This document shows, piece after piece, positions 9,568 to 18,835 of a DNA stretch of 64,000 nt. Source of the DNA: Symbiodinium natans (Eukaryota; Sar; Dinophyceae; Suessiales; Symbiodiniaceae). A program made the position numbers and the translations under genes. The DNA is taken from assembly GCA_905221605.1 (NCBI GenBank), contig CAJNDS010002523.1, forward strand, positions 2,161,609-2,225,608, in the 5' to 3' direction. The notes under the pieces were generated by a model. The model was not told the origin of the DNA. It did no database searches and was given only the letters and a program-made list of their open reading frames with translations. How positions within the stretch are numbered: position 1 is the stretch's first letter; each line of letters begins with the position of its first letter.

Positions 9568-10140
9568 TCAATCAAGGTCGATGGCAGTATCCGCAGGCTC
9601 ACTTTGCAGGGGACAGGCAAATGCACACGCTGCCGCACTCGACGCACTGCTCGGTTCGGCACACAGATCAATGGGCTCTTCAAGGGTCGATTGAGGATTC
9701 AAGGAACTATCGAAAATTCCCAAGGCGTGGGACAGATGGCGCTCGAAGTCGGGTGCCTCCTCTTCCGTATGCACGAAAGCAGCTTGCACACTGTACGGGA
9801 TGCTATGCGAAGTGCAGATCTCAGCACCACCACACAAGAACTTCTCTTTCCACTCTTTCTCTCTCAAACACTTGCTGGCAAATTGAAAGACGTCGTTTGC
9901 GGAAAACAAAGTTGCAAGGCGGGCTTCGCAGGCTCGGTAGCTGGTTTCAAGGATACGGTAGAAGGACTCTTCGCTCCTGTAGCTTGGCTTAGGTCTGGAA
10001 AACAGTTGTTCCTGATACACACTCAAGAGGTGCTCTCGCAGCAGCTCTACCCCCAGTGCAGAGGTCGTGGCTCCGAAGCTGCCTGTTCGAACACAATATG
10101 GCTCTTCCGCAAGGCTGCGGGAACTGCAAGCTACGGGCAC
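9568..10140 (-). CDS. leader ORF (190 aa) upstream of gag, unknown function
   Basis: It lies between the primer-binding site and gag, on the element strand. Its TGA at 9568-9570 is 6 nt before the gag ATG and in the same frame, so readthrough of that one codon would fuse it to gag. The product is soluble-looking, with helices (RSEESFYRILETSYRACEA and the following stretch) and an acidic, Ala/Ser-rich C-terminus. I do not recognise a domain. Most copia elements have no ORF here. It may be a captured gene, a regulatory upstream ORF, or an N-terminal gag extension expressed by readthrough. The intact frame argues for function, but the element is too young for this to be a strong test. Confidence 0.6.
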   Translation of the reverse strand: MPVACSSRSLAEEPYCVRTGSFGATTSALGVELLREHLLSVYQEQLFSRPKPSYRSEESFYRILETSYRACEARLATLFSANDVFQFASKCLREKEWKEKFLCGGAEICTSHSIPYSVQAAFVHTEEEAPDFERHLSHALGIFDSSLNPQSTLEEPIDLCAEPSSASSAAACAFACPLQSEPADTAIDLD

Positions 10141-10236
10141 CTATCCTAGACCACAACCCTCAAACCACAGAAGCAAGCTCAACGCCTGGGCCCCTGAACT
10201 CAACCGAAGAACGTGTCTCGAAGCTTGGTCGGCCAA

Positions 10237-10248
10237 GCTCCGCTACCA
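10237..10248 (-). promoter_or_regulatory. primer-binding site for minus-strand DNA synthesis
   Basis: On the minus strand, TGGTAGCGGAGC directly abuts the 5' LTR. It is complementary to a tRNA 3' end ...GCUCCGCUACCA. Ty1 and many copia elements prime from initiator Met tRNA, whose acceptor end is similar (yeast TGGTAGCGCC). The assignment to initiator Met is inference, because no dinoflagellate tRNA is available here for comparison. Confidence 0.85.
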
Positions 10249-10395
10249 TGAACCAACTCACGATCTTTTGCAACTCGATTCTGAGCCTGAATGTCGCATC
10301 ACGATCTCATTTCAAGATGCTACTCCTACAAGGTCCAAAAGTCACATTCTGTTCAAGCAAAATATGGTTCACGGTACGGGAGAAAATGTTGATCA
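10249..10395 (-). repeat. 5' LTR of the copia element
   Basis: Right-hand copy of the 147-bp repeat. On the minus strand it lies upstream of all element ORFs, so it should contain the promoter. No TATA box is evident; dinoflagellate promoters commonly lack one. Confidence 0.95.
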
Positions 10396-10400
10396 GATGT
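10396..10400. repeat. target-site duplication GATGT, right copy
   Basis: Matches the 5 bases preceding the left LTR and fixes the right boundary of the element. Confidence 0.93.
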
Positions 10401-10970
10401 CCTTGCTCATAGTCGCATACAGAGGCCAACTGCTATAAGTTCAGCATTTCCTCAGCGTTCTCGCTCTGACTAACCCAAAGGAAGCATACAAAGCAGGCCG
10501 CTTTCCAAGCTGCATAGAAACACTGCAAGACAACTCTAAACCTCCAGAACTCAGGCAAGATGACTGAACTGGTGTTGCGGGCGGCGCACGCGGATGCTCA
10601 GGGTGGTTTTCCTAAGCAGTGACCACCTTGTGCCTGAGATTTTAAGACTCGCAAGATGCTCAGGTACGATGGGAACGCCGTATGCAGCGTGTGGGCAGTG
10701 TTATCTGCATCGTAGAAGCTTGTGGCTTCGCGCGTTCACGCTCTAAAAGTGGCGGTTTTCGTGCAGCTTTTGCTTCATGCACAACCGCTATGTTGTTTTG
10801 CCAAGAGTACTGTTGTTGAAGTGCCAACCGACAGGTTTTGCCCGTAGCCACAAAATCATAAAATTGACAATCTGCTGTTCAATGGCAGTAGACTGGGTTT
10901 CGGTTGTATGGGTGGAGGTGGAAGCAAGTCGCAACCTAAGAACTTTCCAGCTTTGAACAGCGAAATGTCA
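10401..10970. other. no gene recognised
   Basis: Unique-looking sequence between the copia element and the foldback. Short minus-strand frames lack motifs. Confidence 0.5.
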
Positions 10971-11429
10971 ACCCTCTCTCTGAGGCAGAAGTGTCCAAAC
11001 CCCCCCGCAACACAGCTGAGAGGATCGACGTTTGAGGAGTGTGGTTCTAGGACGTTTCGACGCTAAAATGCATCAGAGTGCAGTTTCAGCCCTCACAGGA
11101 GCATCGCTGCGGCCGATTTTGAGGCCAGAAATCTGCTCGTAATCGGAATCGCAACAGGATGCAGTTCTGAGCTGCGGAGCTGTGGAGTTCCACTGTGTTC
11201 CACTCCACAGCTCCGCAGCTCAGAACTGCATCCTGTCGCGATTCCTCCCCTCGCAGATTTCTGGCCTCAAAATCGGCCGCAGCGATGCTCCTGTGAGGGT
11301 TGAAACTGCACTCTGATGCATTTTAGCGGAGCGTCGAAACGTCCTAGAACCACACTCCTCAAACGTAGATCCTCGATCCTCTCAGCTGTGTTGCGGGGGG
11401 GTTTGGACACTTCTGCCTCAGAGAGAGGT
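10971..11429. repeat. large inverted repeat (foldback), arms ~220 bp
   Basis: The left arm from CCTCTCTCTGAGGCAG to about 11190 is repeated in reverse complement from about 11200 to ACCTCTCTCTGAGGCAG read on the minus strand at 11412-11428. The centre is near 11195, with CTGTGGAGT and ACTCCACAG flanking a short loop. The arms differ by scattered substitutions and small indels. No target duplication is visible and no ORF is inside. It could be a foldback or MITE-like element, or a hairpin RNA source. Confidence 0.85.
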
Positions 11430-11500
11430 GCGCTTTTGCTCCATGATGCTTTCATGATGCGACGTGAATGTCCCATGATGCTTTCATGACGCGACAAAAA
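11430..11500 (+). repeat. ~35-bp direct repeat (CATGATGCTTTCATGA)
   Basis: CCATGATGCTTTCATGATGCGAC is followed by CCCATGATGCTTTCATGACGCGAC, each then continuing with a similar AATGTTCC/AATGTCCC tail. Confidence 0.6.
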
Positions 11501-11509
11501 TGTTCCAGA

Positions 11510-11692
11510 ACGCACGTCGCGTAACACGTGCACATTTGCATGCCGCGAGACGCGTTCACGTTTGCAGGTCACGTCACGCGTTCACACATGCACGTCGCGT
11601 GACGCGTACAATTTTGCATGTCGCGCAACGCGTTCATGTGCATGCCGCGCAGCGCGTTCACTTTTGCATGTTGTGAAACGCGTTCACTTCTT
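11510..11692 (+). repeat. tandem ~30-bp repeat with CGCG..ACGCGTTCAC core
   Basis: At least five or six copies of a unit like TTTGCATGTCGCGCAACGCG followed by TTCAC. Each contains a near-palindromic CGCGxxACGCG core. Confidence 0.75.
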
Positions 11693-11734
11693 GGATGGGC
11701 CGGGTGGTTGCTTATATGTTGTAATTCATTAGCA

Positions 11735-11825
11735 TGTTTAAGAAGGTTAGCTAAGCAGGTTAGCTGCATTTAGGTGGTTTAGCAGAACAGTTAGCTAAAG
11801 CACTTACAACCAATAAACCTAGCTA
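11735..11825 (+). repeat. GTTAGC-rich short repeats
   Basis: GTTAGCTAAGCAGGTTAGCTG and further GTTAGCTAA variants within about 90 bp. Confidence 0.4.
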
Positions 11826-12199
11826 CTTACTAACCCGTTATCTTAACGAAGTTAACTCCTTTAGACAGAATTGTATATCCAAAACTGTGGTGCTTCGGAA
11901 ATTCAAAAACAGGATGATATGGCAGTTAAAAGCAGGCAAGAACTGGTCTCGAAACGGGCCAGGCACGAACAGGCAACGAATCTTAACCACAATTTGCAGC
12001 CTTGGGGAACACAAAACCAGCTTTGCCTTTTTCCTTTTAAGATGAAAGAACGAAGCGATGTGTACAGAAAGGAACTTGGCCTGTGTGCACGAAGTCGGCA
12101 AAGTTATAAATGAAAAATGTATAGGGGCCTCGGCCGGTAAAAATATGAAGCTTTGCGAAGCTTTAGGCTGCAAGGTTCTCTGCATTCGTCTTGTTTTTG

Positions 12200-12420
12200 T
12201 CGCTGCTTGCATGCATATGTTCATGCAAGTTTGCATGCGCTCGGAAGCATATATGCATGCCATGCAGCTTTGTGATTGCATGCATGAGGGCATGCATGGT
12301 GTTGCTACGCCAGTGTGCTGCATGCCTGCCTGCTTGCAGCACCATGCTTGCATGCGTGATGACATGTTCTTGCATGCCCCAAGAAGCATGGACATGGATG
12401 CATGGCATGATGGCATGGCG
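12200..12420 (+). repeat. CATGC/GCATG-rich low-complexity tract
   Basis: Dense overlapping GCATGC and TGCATG words, for example TGCATGCATATG and CATGCATGAGGGCATGCATG. The Met/His/Cys-rich ORFs on both strands are artefacts of it. Confidence 0.6.
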
Positions 12421-12479
12421 TGCTCTTGTGTGAGCATTCCTTGCTTCTCTCATTTTGACATTATTTCTCGTCCCTCCTG

Positions 12480-13240
12480 CAGCCAGGGTGGGTGAGACGG
12501 AGATGTGGAAAGGCAGCAGCGCGGTAATGGTTCCATCGGCAGCCTTGTTGTGCACCACTGGCATGAGCAAACGGTCCAGGTGGACGACTTCAAAGCTTGC
12601 TTGGCGAAATGGCGCTGCTGGCTCTGCTCCACCAAGTCTGTGACAGCGACGAGCGCAGCATGAACCTCATCTGCTTGTGCAGCAAGCAGCAAACTTCTGC
12701 GCAGCCATACAAGAGAGGCGGTGTAGCTCTGAAGAGGACATAGTCACCTTTCTTCACCATTGCCCCCGAAACCAATCTGGCCTCACTGCTCGTTGATGCG
12801 ATCTGGTGTCCAAGAACACCATGCTGAACCATCCATGTCTGCAGCTTCTTGTGCATGGGATGTGGCTGGACGAGGTGTGCAGTCAAGATGCACTTCTGGT
12901 CTTTCGTCAGGTGAGCCACATGGTCGCATGTGACCTCTTGCAGAACAGTGGCCTCGTATGTCCTCGTGTTAGCGACACCGGAACCATACTTTCGGATGCG
13001 CTTGTGCTTGCACGAAATCGCTGAATCTGGTCCTCGTAGGGTAAGGACCAGTGAAACTTTGGTATCATCTGATTGGCCCAGTTTGCATCGACACACAATT
13101 GCAGCGCATCCTCCACGCATTTCAAAAGCTTTGGAATTCGTGGATCAGCAGTAAGGGTTGGCTCGGAGGCTCTTATTAATTGGCGTCGGCACTGTGTGCC
13201 CAAGAAAGTATCTATACATGCCACCCTCGCTGGCTCCATG
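12480..13240 (-). pseudogene. frameshifted fragment of a dispersed dinoflagellate protein family
   Basis: Three minus-strand frames must be read in turn. The first (from about 13239) contains ANQMIPKFHWSLPYEDQ, the second continues with HKRIRKYGSGVANTRTYEA and a segment ending around ATPPLLYG (about 12700), and the last (about 12570-12480) holds NKAADGTITALLPFH. Order and spacing fit a family I recall as highly repeated in dinoflagellate genomes, with a [KH]-HW-L block followed by a basic helix; I think it is transposon-related, but that is memory. At least two frameshifts make it a pseudogene unless it is spliced. Confidence 0.5.
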
Positions 13241-13509
13241 CAGGCTGCACCAAAGACAGTGCCTACACATGCCGCCCTTGATCGCTCCAGGTTGTGCTCG
13301 ATCAGTCGCGGGAGTCAGCAGCCTCTGGCCACCAGACCCACCACCAAATCTCTGCGCCGCCGGGCAAGGTTGCTTTCTTCCAACACCATTTCCACATGTA
13401 CGATCGGTCGCGAGCGTCTGCCGGCATGACTGGGTCTGGAGCTGTGGATCAGTAGTGGGCACGAAATAGCTGAATGGCTGCATTGAAAGTTTGCGCGCGA
13501 AATTCGAAA

Positions 13510-13592
13510 TTCAGGCCCTGCACGAATGCATGACAAACAAACCCTGCATGAATGCATGACACACAAACCCTGCATGAATGCGTGACAAAAAA
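13510..13592 (+). repeat. three copies of a ~29-bp repeat
   Basis: CCCTGCATGAATGCATGACA with an ACAAA spacer recurs three times with minor changes (CACGAATG, CATGAATG, AATGCGTG). Confidence 0.75.
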
Positions 13593-13627
13593 AGACAGTG
13601 CAGGCAGCGGGCGCTACGAAGCACGGG

Positions 13628-14064
13628 CTAAACCATACCCTAAACCCTAAACCCTAAACCCAAAACCTTAAACCCTACACCCTAAACCCCAGACCCGAAA
13701 CCCTAAACCCTAAACCCTGAACCCTAAACCCTCAACCCTCAACCCTCTACCCTAAACCCGAACCCCAAACCCCAAACCCCAAACCCTAAAGCCGAAACCC
13801 CAAAACCTAAGCTCTAAACTCTCAACCCCTAACCCTAAACCCTATAGACCCTAAATCCCAAACCCCAAGCCCTCAACCCTAAATCCTAACCCCTAAACCC
13901 TAAAACCCTCAACCCTAAACCTAAAACCTCAACCCTAAACTCTGAACCCTGAATCCTGAACCCTAAACCCCCAACGCGGAACCCTACACCCTACACTCTA
14001 AACCCCAAATCCTAAGGCCGAGACCCCAAACCCTCAACCCTAAATCCTGGGCCCTGAACCTTAA
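13628..14064 (+). repeat. degenerate interstitial telomere-like array (CCCTAAA)
   Basis: Dozens of CCCTAAA, CCCCAAA, CCCTCAA and CCTGAAC variants run head to tail. CCCTAAA is the C-strand of the TTTAGGG telomere repeat used by plants and reported for dinoflagellates. High divergence shows an old interstitial array. Confidence 0.9.
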
Positions 14065-15203
14065 TTCCCATGAACTAACCTTCGAATTCACCTCGGCCTG
14101 GGCCCTGAGGGAGTTCAGTCTACTGAATTCACTTAAGGCCCGGAGCCGAAGCAAATTCAGTGTACTGAATTTACTCAGGTGCCCAAGAACAAGCTGGCCA
14201 ACGCCCCCTTCCCGCTGCCTGTTCTGCCCCCTGGCAGCATCCGGCCTTTGTGCGGAAAGCGGGACGGGCTTGTTGTGCCACATCGGCCCGGGGTGGTGAG
14301 CAGGCGGTGGCCTTCATGCTGGGTGGATCTTTACCGGCTCTGCGCTACGGCCCCACATGGATTCCAACTGGCTGGAGAGTCTGGCCAAAGGGCGAACAGC
14401 ACTTTGCAAAGCTTGACGTGAACGCGCTTATGGTTGAGAGGCGCACTCCACCATGCGGGCCGAGCAGCCACAAGGCGGACGGCTGGAACTCCACCGGTCC
14501 ATGCGCCCGACTTGTGACTTCGTGATGGCCTGCAAATTCGTGGAGATGGCGATTTACGGCGCACTGCAGAAGGTCACTACTAAAGACGGCTGCCTTGCAG
14601 AACCTGCCAAAGTACCGCTTTAAGACAATTGGTTAAATCCATTGTTTGCTGGGCTCAAGTTTCACCGTGTTCGCTTGTGAACGCCAATTCCTTGGCATTC
14701 TAGAAGCCTCTTCAATTGCTTGTGCGTTCTGCACCAACCAAGCGGCAAGTGGGTCAGAAACCACAAATGCCCAGTTCCTGCACACCTGGCGCAGGGCACT
14801 GACCACTGGAAGCCAGATCTCAAAGCGGCACGCATCGCACCCTGCGACAAGGCACTTATGGCCTGCGCTGCGACTGGATTTTTTGCAAAATTCTCTAAAA
14901 GCAAAGCAATTTGGAGATCTTCTGGTTTAAAGTTTCACAACTGGCCTGCTGACGCAGACTGGAAGCCAGAACACTAGCGCACCATAGACACCACTTTGCA
15001 CAAGTTGCTTGCACGGTCTGCAACCACGGCAAGTGCAGCTTGAAAGTCTCACAACTGCCCGCAGCCCTGCCCACCACTAAGGTCCAACGGGAGAAAAGGA
15101 GACGCGTTGATGTTACAGCTGTTCCGCGTAGGGGATTGTGGGTAACACCCCCCTCGTTGCGATGCGTGTAGTCCCCATTTCAACCACCCTCCCTCTTTCG
15201 TGA
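14065..15203. other. no gene recognised; short repeated words
   Basis: Contains two copies of TTCAGTsTACTGAATT (about 14117 and 14157) and a repeated ACTGGAAGCCAGA block (about 14810 and 14955). Open frames on both strands are short and have no motif that I recognise. Confidence 0.45.
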
Positions 15204-15254
15204 TGGCGGCACCTTTGGCTCAGACCGGTTGTGAACGCCCGGGCACAACCAAAC

Positions 15255-15890
15255 ATGCTCGCCGCCACACGCTGCCTCCTGGCTTGGCGTTACCATGAAG
15301 CCATTGGTAGTCACTCCAGCACAGCTGACTTCGAGCTCACAGTCCTCCCTGCTGCAGCGGGAGGGATCCTCGTGGCTCTCTTAGAGGAAAGCAAGTCGAA
15401 CGAAGCCCTTTCCCCGTACCATAAGGATCGTTTATATCGAGGCGTCTCTTTCGGTAATCCACAGATCATTCACGAGATCGTCGAAGATCTGGATGAGGAA
15501 AAACTCCTACTTGCATGGACTCTCATTGAAGTCATTGCAAGGCTAGACGCTGCCACTCAACCTCGCGCTAACGTGTCAATGGAATGGAAAATAAGTTCAT
15601 CAAATCTCCGTGCCATCTCGTGCGTTGGAGAACGTGCGCTTGCCCAATCACTTTCGGAGCACTTTTCTTTGACCCCCAAGTGGTCTTCAAGAGTTGTCGG
15701 GGCTTTAATCGGGCACAAAACTGGATGGGGTAGGGTAGATGCATTGCTCCAGGTCTTAACGCCAAGAGCAACAGTCATTGCCCGTGAACTGCGTGAGTGT
15801 GAACAATTCCCCTATCACTTCCTTTGGCCGTGGTATTCATACCTTGTTTCCTCTCACACAATAGATTCAGAGCCACGTAATTGGCTTTAA
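15255..15890 (+). CDS. unknown protein, ~211 aa
   Basis: The frame is open from 15204; the first ATG is at 15255. The product has an acidic helical middle (EIVEDLDEEKLLLAW) and a tryptophan-rich end (FLWPWYSYLV). No family is recognised. It precedes two further unknown ORFs and a reverse transcriptase fragment on the same strand with short gaps, so the four may be parts of one decayed retroelement, or exons of one gene. The composition is ordinary, not repeat-derived, which favours real or recently real coding sequence. Confidence 0.4.
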   Translation: MLAATRCLLAWRYHEAIGSHSSTADFELTVLPAAAGGILVALLEESKSNEALSPYHKDRLYRGVSFGNPQIIHEIVEDLDEEKLLLAWTLIEVIARLDAATQPRANVSMEWKISSSNLRAISCVGERALAQSLSEHFSLTPKWSSRVVGALIGHKTGWGRVDALLQVLTPRATVIARELRECEQFPYHFLWPWYSYLVSSHTIDSEPRNWL

Positions 15891-16183
15891 TGCCCCTGGC
15901 TGGACCCACCTCACTTTGGCCATCTGTTCGCAGACAGTGGAGCTATGTGCCAATGTGTCCACTGAGTGAGGGTGTGGTTGCCCCTTGTACTTTGTGCTCG
16001 GTGGGCTTTATTGCCGCTTATGGTACTTGTACCTTTACGTGCTCCTCTGTTAATTGCTTCGTTGGTGGATCACTGCTAACATTGTGATCACCTACCCCTC
16101 CCCATCCGAATATAGTTAACACATGCATGGCAGTTATTTTGCTCAAGCGCTCGTTATGGGAGCACTGACCCTTAACCCGCGCA
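15891..16183. other. spacer between unknown ORFs
   Basis: About 290 bp without a convincing frame; could be an intron or a decayed coding segment. Confidence 0.4.
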
Positions 16184-17482
16184 ATGGCCTTCTGTCTGGA
16201 TTTGGCGCCGGATCATCTTAGGAAGATTCTTGGCTCTTCCATCCACACTTCGCCCTGCCTCTTCTCGTATGACAACAAATTCTGCATCTTGGAGACCAGT
16301 ATTGCCTTTTGCATTATGCAGCTGGCTGGCACGGTCTCCATTCGTGCACACTTGGATGCCGATGTAAAGTCCTCCGAATTGGTTGGGGCTGCTCTCCAGC
16401 TTATCCACCGCTGTTGGTCCAAGGGACTTGCCCTCCAGTTAAGGGAGATAGATGGATGCGGATGCCTTGAGTGGCAGCAATGGGGGTTGCAAACTCTGCG
16501 CGCTGTGGGTTCGGTGAGTGTGGCGTGGCATAATGTACTTGCTGGCCACATCGGGCAGGCGTATATAATTGCGCTCCCGGTAACATTGCATGCATCTTGC
16601 AGAATTGCCACTACCACCCTGGGCAGCTACGAGGTGTTCTTTCTTCGGTTGAGCTCGCTGCCCTGTCTGCCTGTCTTCCGTCTTCATGCACCTCTTCTCG
16701 CATACCAAAGGTCACCTCCCACCCTACTTGCTCGTGCCACCCATCATGGTTTTTGGCCTGGCGTTCTTAAACGCCCCTTTGGGCCCCTCCCAGCTGAGAA
16801 TGGCACCGGTGCGCCACGAGTGCAAGAGTACCAGTTCACCACCCAAACGGCCTGCGCCTTTCACGAACAGGGTCTTGGTGCGACCTGTGCTTTCGTTGGC
16901 CAAATCGCCACCTTCGTCCTCGTTGAAGTTGGACTCGAGTTTGGATGTATGCTCAAGTACACCATGTGTTGCTCACCCTACACGCACGGAGAGTGGTACC
17001 TCCTCGAATCTACCCAACTAGGCGCTGAACTTCTTCCGCTCCTCCTGGAAAACATGGCCTTCCGACTTGATCTCAATCTGGTGCAAATCCAAGTAGTTGT
17101 CCAGGGACTGACCTTTGCTGTCCCTTTCGTCAGCTTTCTTGTTGATTGGCCTGTTGGCACGGTCTTGGTAGGGTCTTACTTTAGTAGGCGCCTCTGTATT
17201 GTCAATCCGCCTGATGGGATGCTCCCTCTCAATCTCACAATTGATCCAATGCTGCCGGTGCTAATGCTGCAAATACTAATTGTGCAACACATGCGGCAAC
17301 GGAGTGGTTACCTTGAAAGTCGGGCTTTCGTACTTTGCGATGAGCAGGGCTTTGTTGCGGACACGTGTACCAAAATCCAAACAGCGTTCCATGAGGATGC
17401 GAGGGTACTTCTTAAGTACAAGCGCCTCACCTTCGAAGGTCACCTGTTTAGATTGGTCTCCGCCTCCCACAGCCTGCTTTGA
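16184..17482 (+). CDS. unknown protein (432 aa) with the VDWPVGT domain, copy 1
   Basis: Starts at ATG and is open to 17482. It is hydrophobic-rich without clear separate membrane helices. Residues about 236-344 align by eye with residues about 277-386 of the next ORF: a segment VGQIATFVLVEVGLEFGCML, a Leu-rich block, and the shared core VDWPVGT (321-326 here) followed by aromatic residues and a Pro-Pro turn. I know no family with this core. Context (next to a paralogous ORF, then a reverse transcriptase) suggests a retroelement-associated protein. Function is not assignable. Confidence 0.45.
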   Translation: MAFCLDLAPDHLRKILGSSIHTSPCLFSYDNKFCILETSIAFCIMQLAGTVSIRAHLDADVKSSELVGAALQLIHRCWSKGLALQLREIDGCGCLEWQQWGLQTLRAVGSVSVAWHNVLAGHIGQAYIIALPVTLHASCRIATTTLGSYEVFFLRLSSLPCLPVFRLHAPLLAYQRSPPTLLARATHHGFWPGVLKRPFGPLPAENGTGAPRVQEYQFTTQTACAFHEQGLGATCAFVGQIATFVLVEVGLEFGCMLKYTMCCSPYTHGEWYLLESTQLGAELLPLLLENMAFRLDLNLVQIQVVVQGLTFAVPFVSFLVDWPVGTVLVGSYFSRRLCIVNPPDGMLPLNLTIDPMLPVLMLQILIVQHMRQRSGYLESRAFVLCDEQGFVADTCTKIQTAFHEDARVLLKYKRLTFEGHLFRLVSASHSLL

Positions 17483-17643
17483 TGCTAGGACGGCTGGCTT
17501 TGCTGTTGGCAACGTCTCCTTGCCGCCTTTTGGCTCACACTAGCGTAGTAGTGCTTTGGCTCATGGGGGTCTGAGGTTGCTCCGCAACGTCACTTTCCTG
17601 CCGCCACACTATACGACTCGTTGCCTTGCGGCTAAGTTTGAGC

Positions 17644-18834
17644 ATGTCAACAGAGGAAGATTGCCTTGACAGCGACCCAAGGCAGCTTGAGTACGCCCGT
17701 ACTCTTGCTCTGCCGCAAGCTCTGTCTTTGGATCTGTCCCCCGTGGCCTTGATGCTGGTCCTAGGCAATGATCCTCTAATTCCTCTTTGCGGAGGTGGAG
17801 AGGACCCTGTGCAACGACTGACATCGTCAGTCGCGCAACGCCTTCTTGTGGATCTCTGCAACATCAAAGTTGTTCTTGCCCTGCCATTGCAGAGTGTTCA
17901 TGGCACTGAAAATGCCGCTGATGCCTTCCAGGCTTGGCTGGGATGGAGCATAAGCCAAGAAATAAAGATTGGCCAGGTCTCGGGCGGCCTAGACTTTCAT
18001 TGGCACATGCTTCATTGGCGCCAATTGGCTATCCAGTCTGTGGCCTGTCTTGCATCAGTTAATTCGCATTGGTTCCGTCTCCTCTCTGAAGGTCTGAGGG
18101 GAATGCCCTTCTTTGCGATTCCCACGGGGGAACACGCCGGAGCGTTCTTTGGAGTCACGCCTCTTGACGAATGCACTTACGACGTCCATGCAGTTGGAGA
18201 CTTCCCACTCGCGAGCCTCCGCCTCCTCCGACTGCGTTCACCGTTTACAGCTGACTTTGCCAATCAAACTCCTGCAAGACAGCTTCTGGGCGGGCGACTT
18301 GCTCATGAGCATCATTGGCCTGCCCAAATGGACTCTCCTCACCCGCAGGCAGAGGGCCACTGTGGCAGTCTATGGCCTCGCACACAGTCCACCTTGCAGC
18401 GTCACGTGCCTGCCCCTTGGTCAGTCCGTGAAGCAGCTTCTCGTTGTAGGGTAAGGTACGCTGGTCTTGTTGCCAATCTCACCCTTGTCCGTGTTACTCA
18501 ACATCGAGGTTGTATGATTCAAATCGTTTGGTGTGTTGCTCCCTTTCGACAAGAAGCTCTTGAAGGGGATACTCTCCAACTTACCACTCAACTTTTCCCT
18601 GCCTTATGTGCTTTGTGCCCGAACCGCCTGCAGCCAGATCTTCTTGGGGTCTTCGCTGTCTCGCAGCTAAGCCACCTACCTGTCCCTCCGTGCTGTGCCC
18701 TGGTAGATTGGCCTGTGGGCACACCGTTCACTGTATATGCCTACAATGATCTCCTGGCTGTAAGAGCTGCGCATCCACCCGTCACTGTTGGCTGGCCGTC
18801 CTGGCACCTGCAGCTCCTCAACCCAAGCGATTAG
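17644..18834 (+). CDS. unknown protein (~396 aa) with the VDWPVGT domain, copy 2
   Basis: Open from 17626 with the first ATG at 17644; the stop is immediately upstream of reverse transcriptase coding sequence. The C-terminal ~110 residues repeat the domain of the preceding ORF: LVANLTLVRV...GCMIQIVWC, an LTTQLFPALC block and ALVDWPVGT. The N-terminal ~270 residues do not align clearly with its neighbour. The reverse transcriptase begins in another frame after ~20 nt, as expected for a multi-ORF retroelement or one broken polyprotein. No signal peptide or recognised catalytic motif is seen. Confidence 0.45.
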   Translation: MSTEEDCLDSDPRQLEYARTLALPQALSLDLSPVALMLVLGNDPLIPLCGGGEDPVQRLTSSVAQRLLVDLCNIKVVLALPLQSVHGTENAADAFQAWLGWSISQEIKIGQVSGGLDFHWHMLHWRQLAIQSVACLASVNSHWFRLLSEGLRGMPFFAIPTGEHAGAFFGVTPLDECTYDVHAVGDFPLASLRLLRLRSPFTADFANQTPARQLLGGRLAHEHHWPAQMDSPHPQAEGHCGSLWPRTQSTLQRHVPAPWSVREAASRCRVRYAGLVANLTLVRVTQHRGCMIQIVWCVAPFRQEALEGDTLQLTTQLFPALCALCPNRLQPDLLGVFAVSQLSHLPVPPCCALVDWPVGTPFTVYAYNDLLAVRAAHPPVTVGWPSWHLQLLNPSD

Positions 18835-18835
18835 A

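Larger units (their letters stand above)
1853..10395 (-). mobile_element. complete Ty1/copia LTR retrotransposon
   Basis: Seen directly: two 147-bp direct repeats beginning TG and ending CA (1853-1999 and 10249-10395) that read as identical, flanked by the 5-bp duplication GATGT at 1848-1852 and 10396-10400. The coding strand is minus, so the 5' LTR is the right-hand copy. Reading 5' to 3' the order is LTR, primer-binding site, a 190-codon ORF, gag, pol (protease, integrase, reverse transcriptase, RNase H, extra C-terminal domain), ~400-nt untranslated region, polypurine tract, LTR. Integrase before reverse transcriptase defines the copia superfamily. Identical LTRs and intact long ORFs suggest a recent and possibly still active insertion. 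The LTRs are unusually short. Confidence 0.97.

Noticed and set aside
12163-12437. Met/His/Cys-rich frames on both strands
   Set aside because: Derived from the CATGC-rich tract. Only the right-hand end of the minus-strand frame overlaps the pseudogene at 12480-13240.
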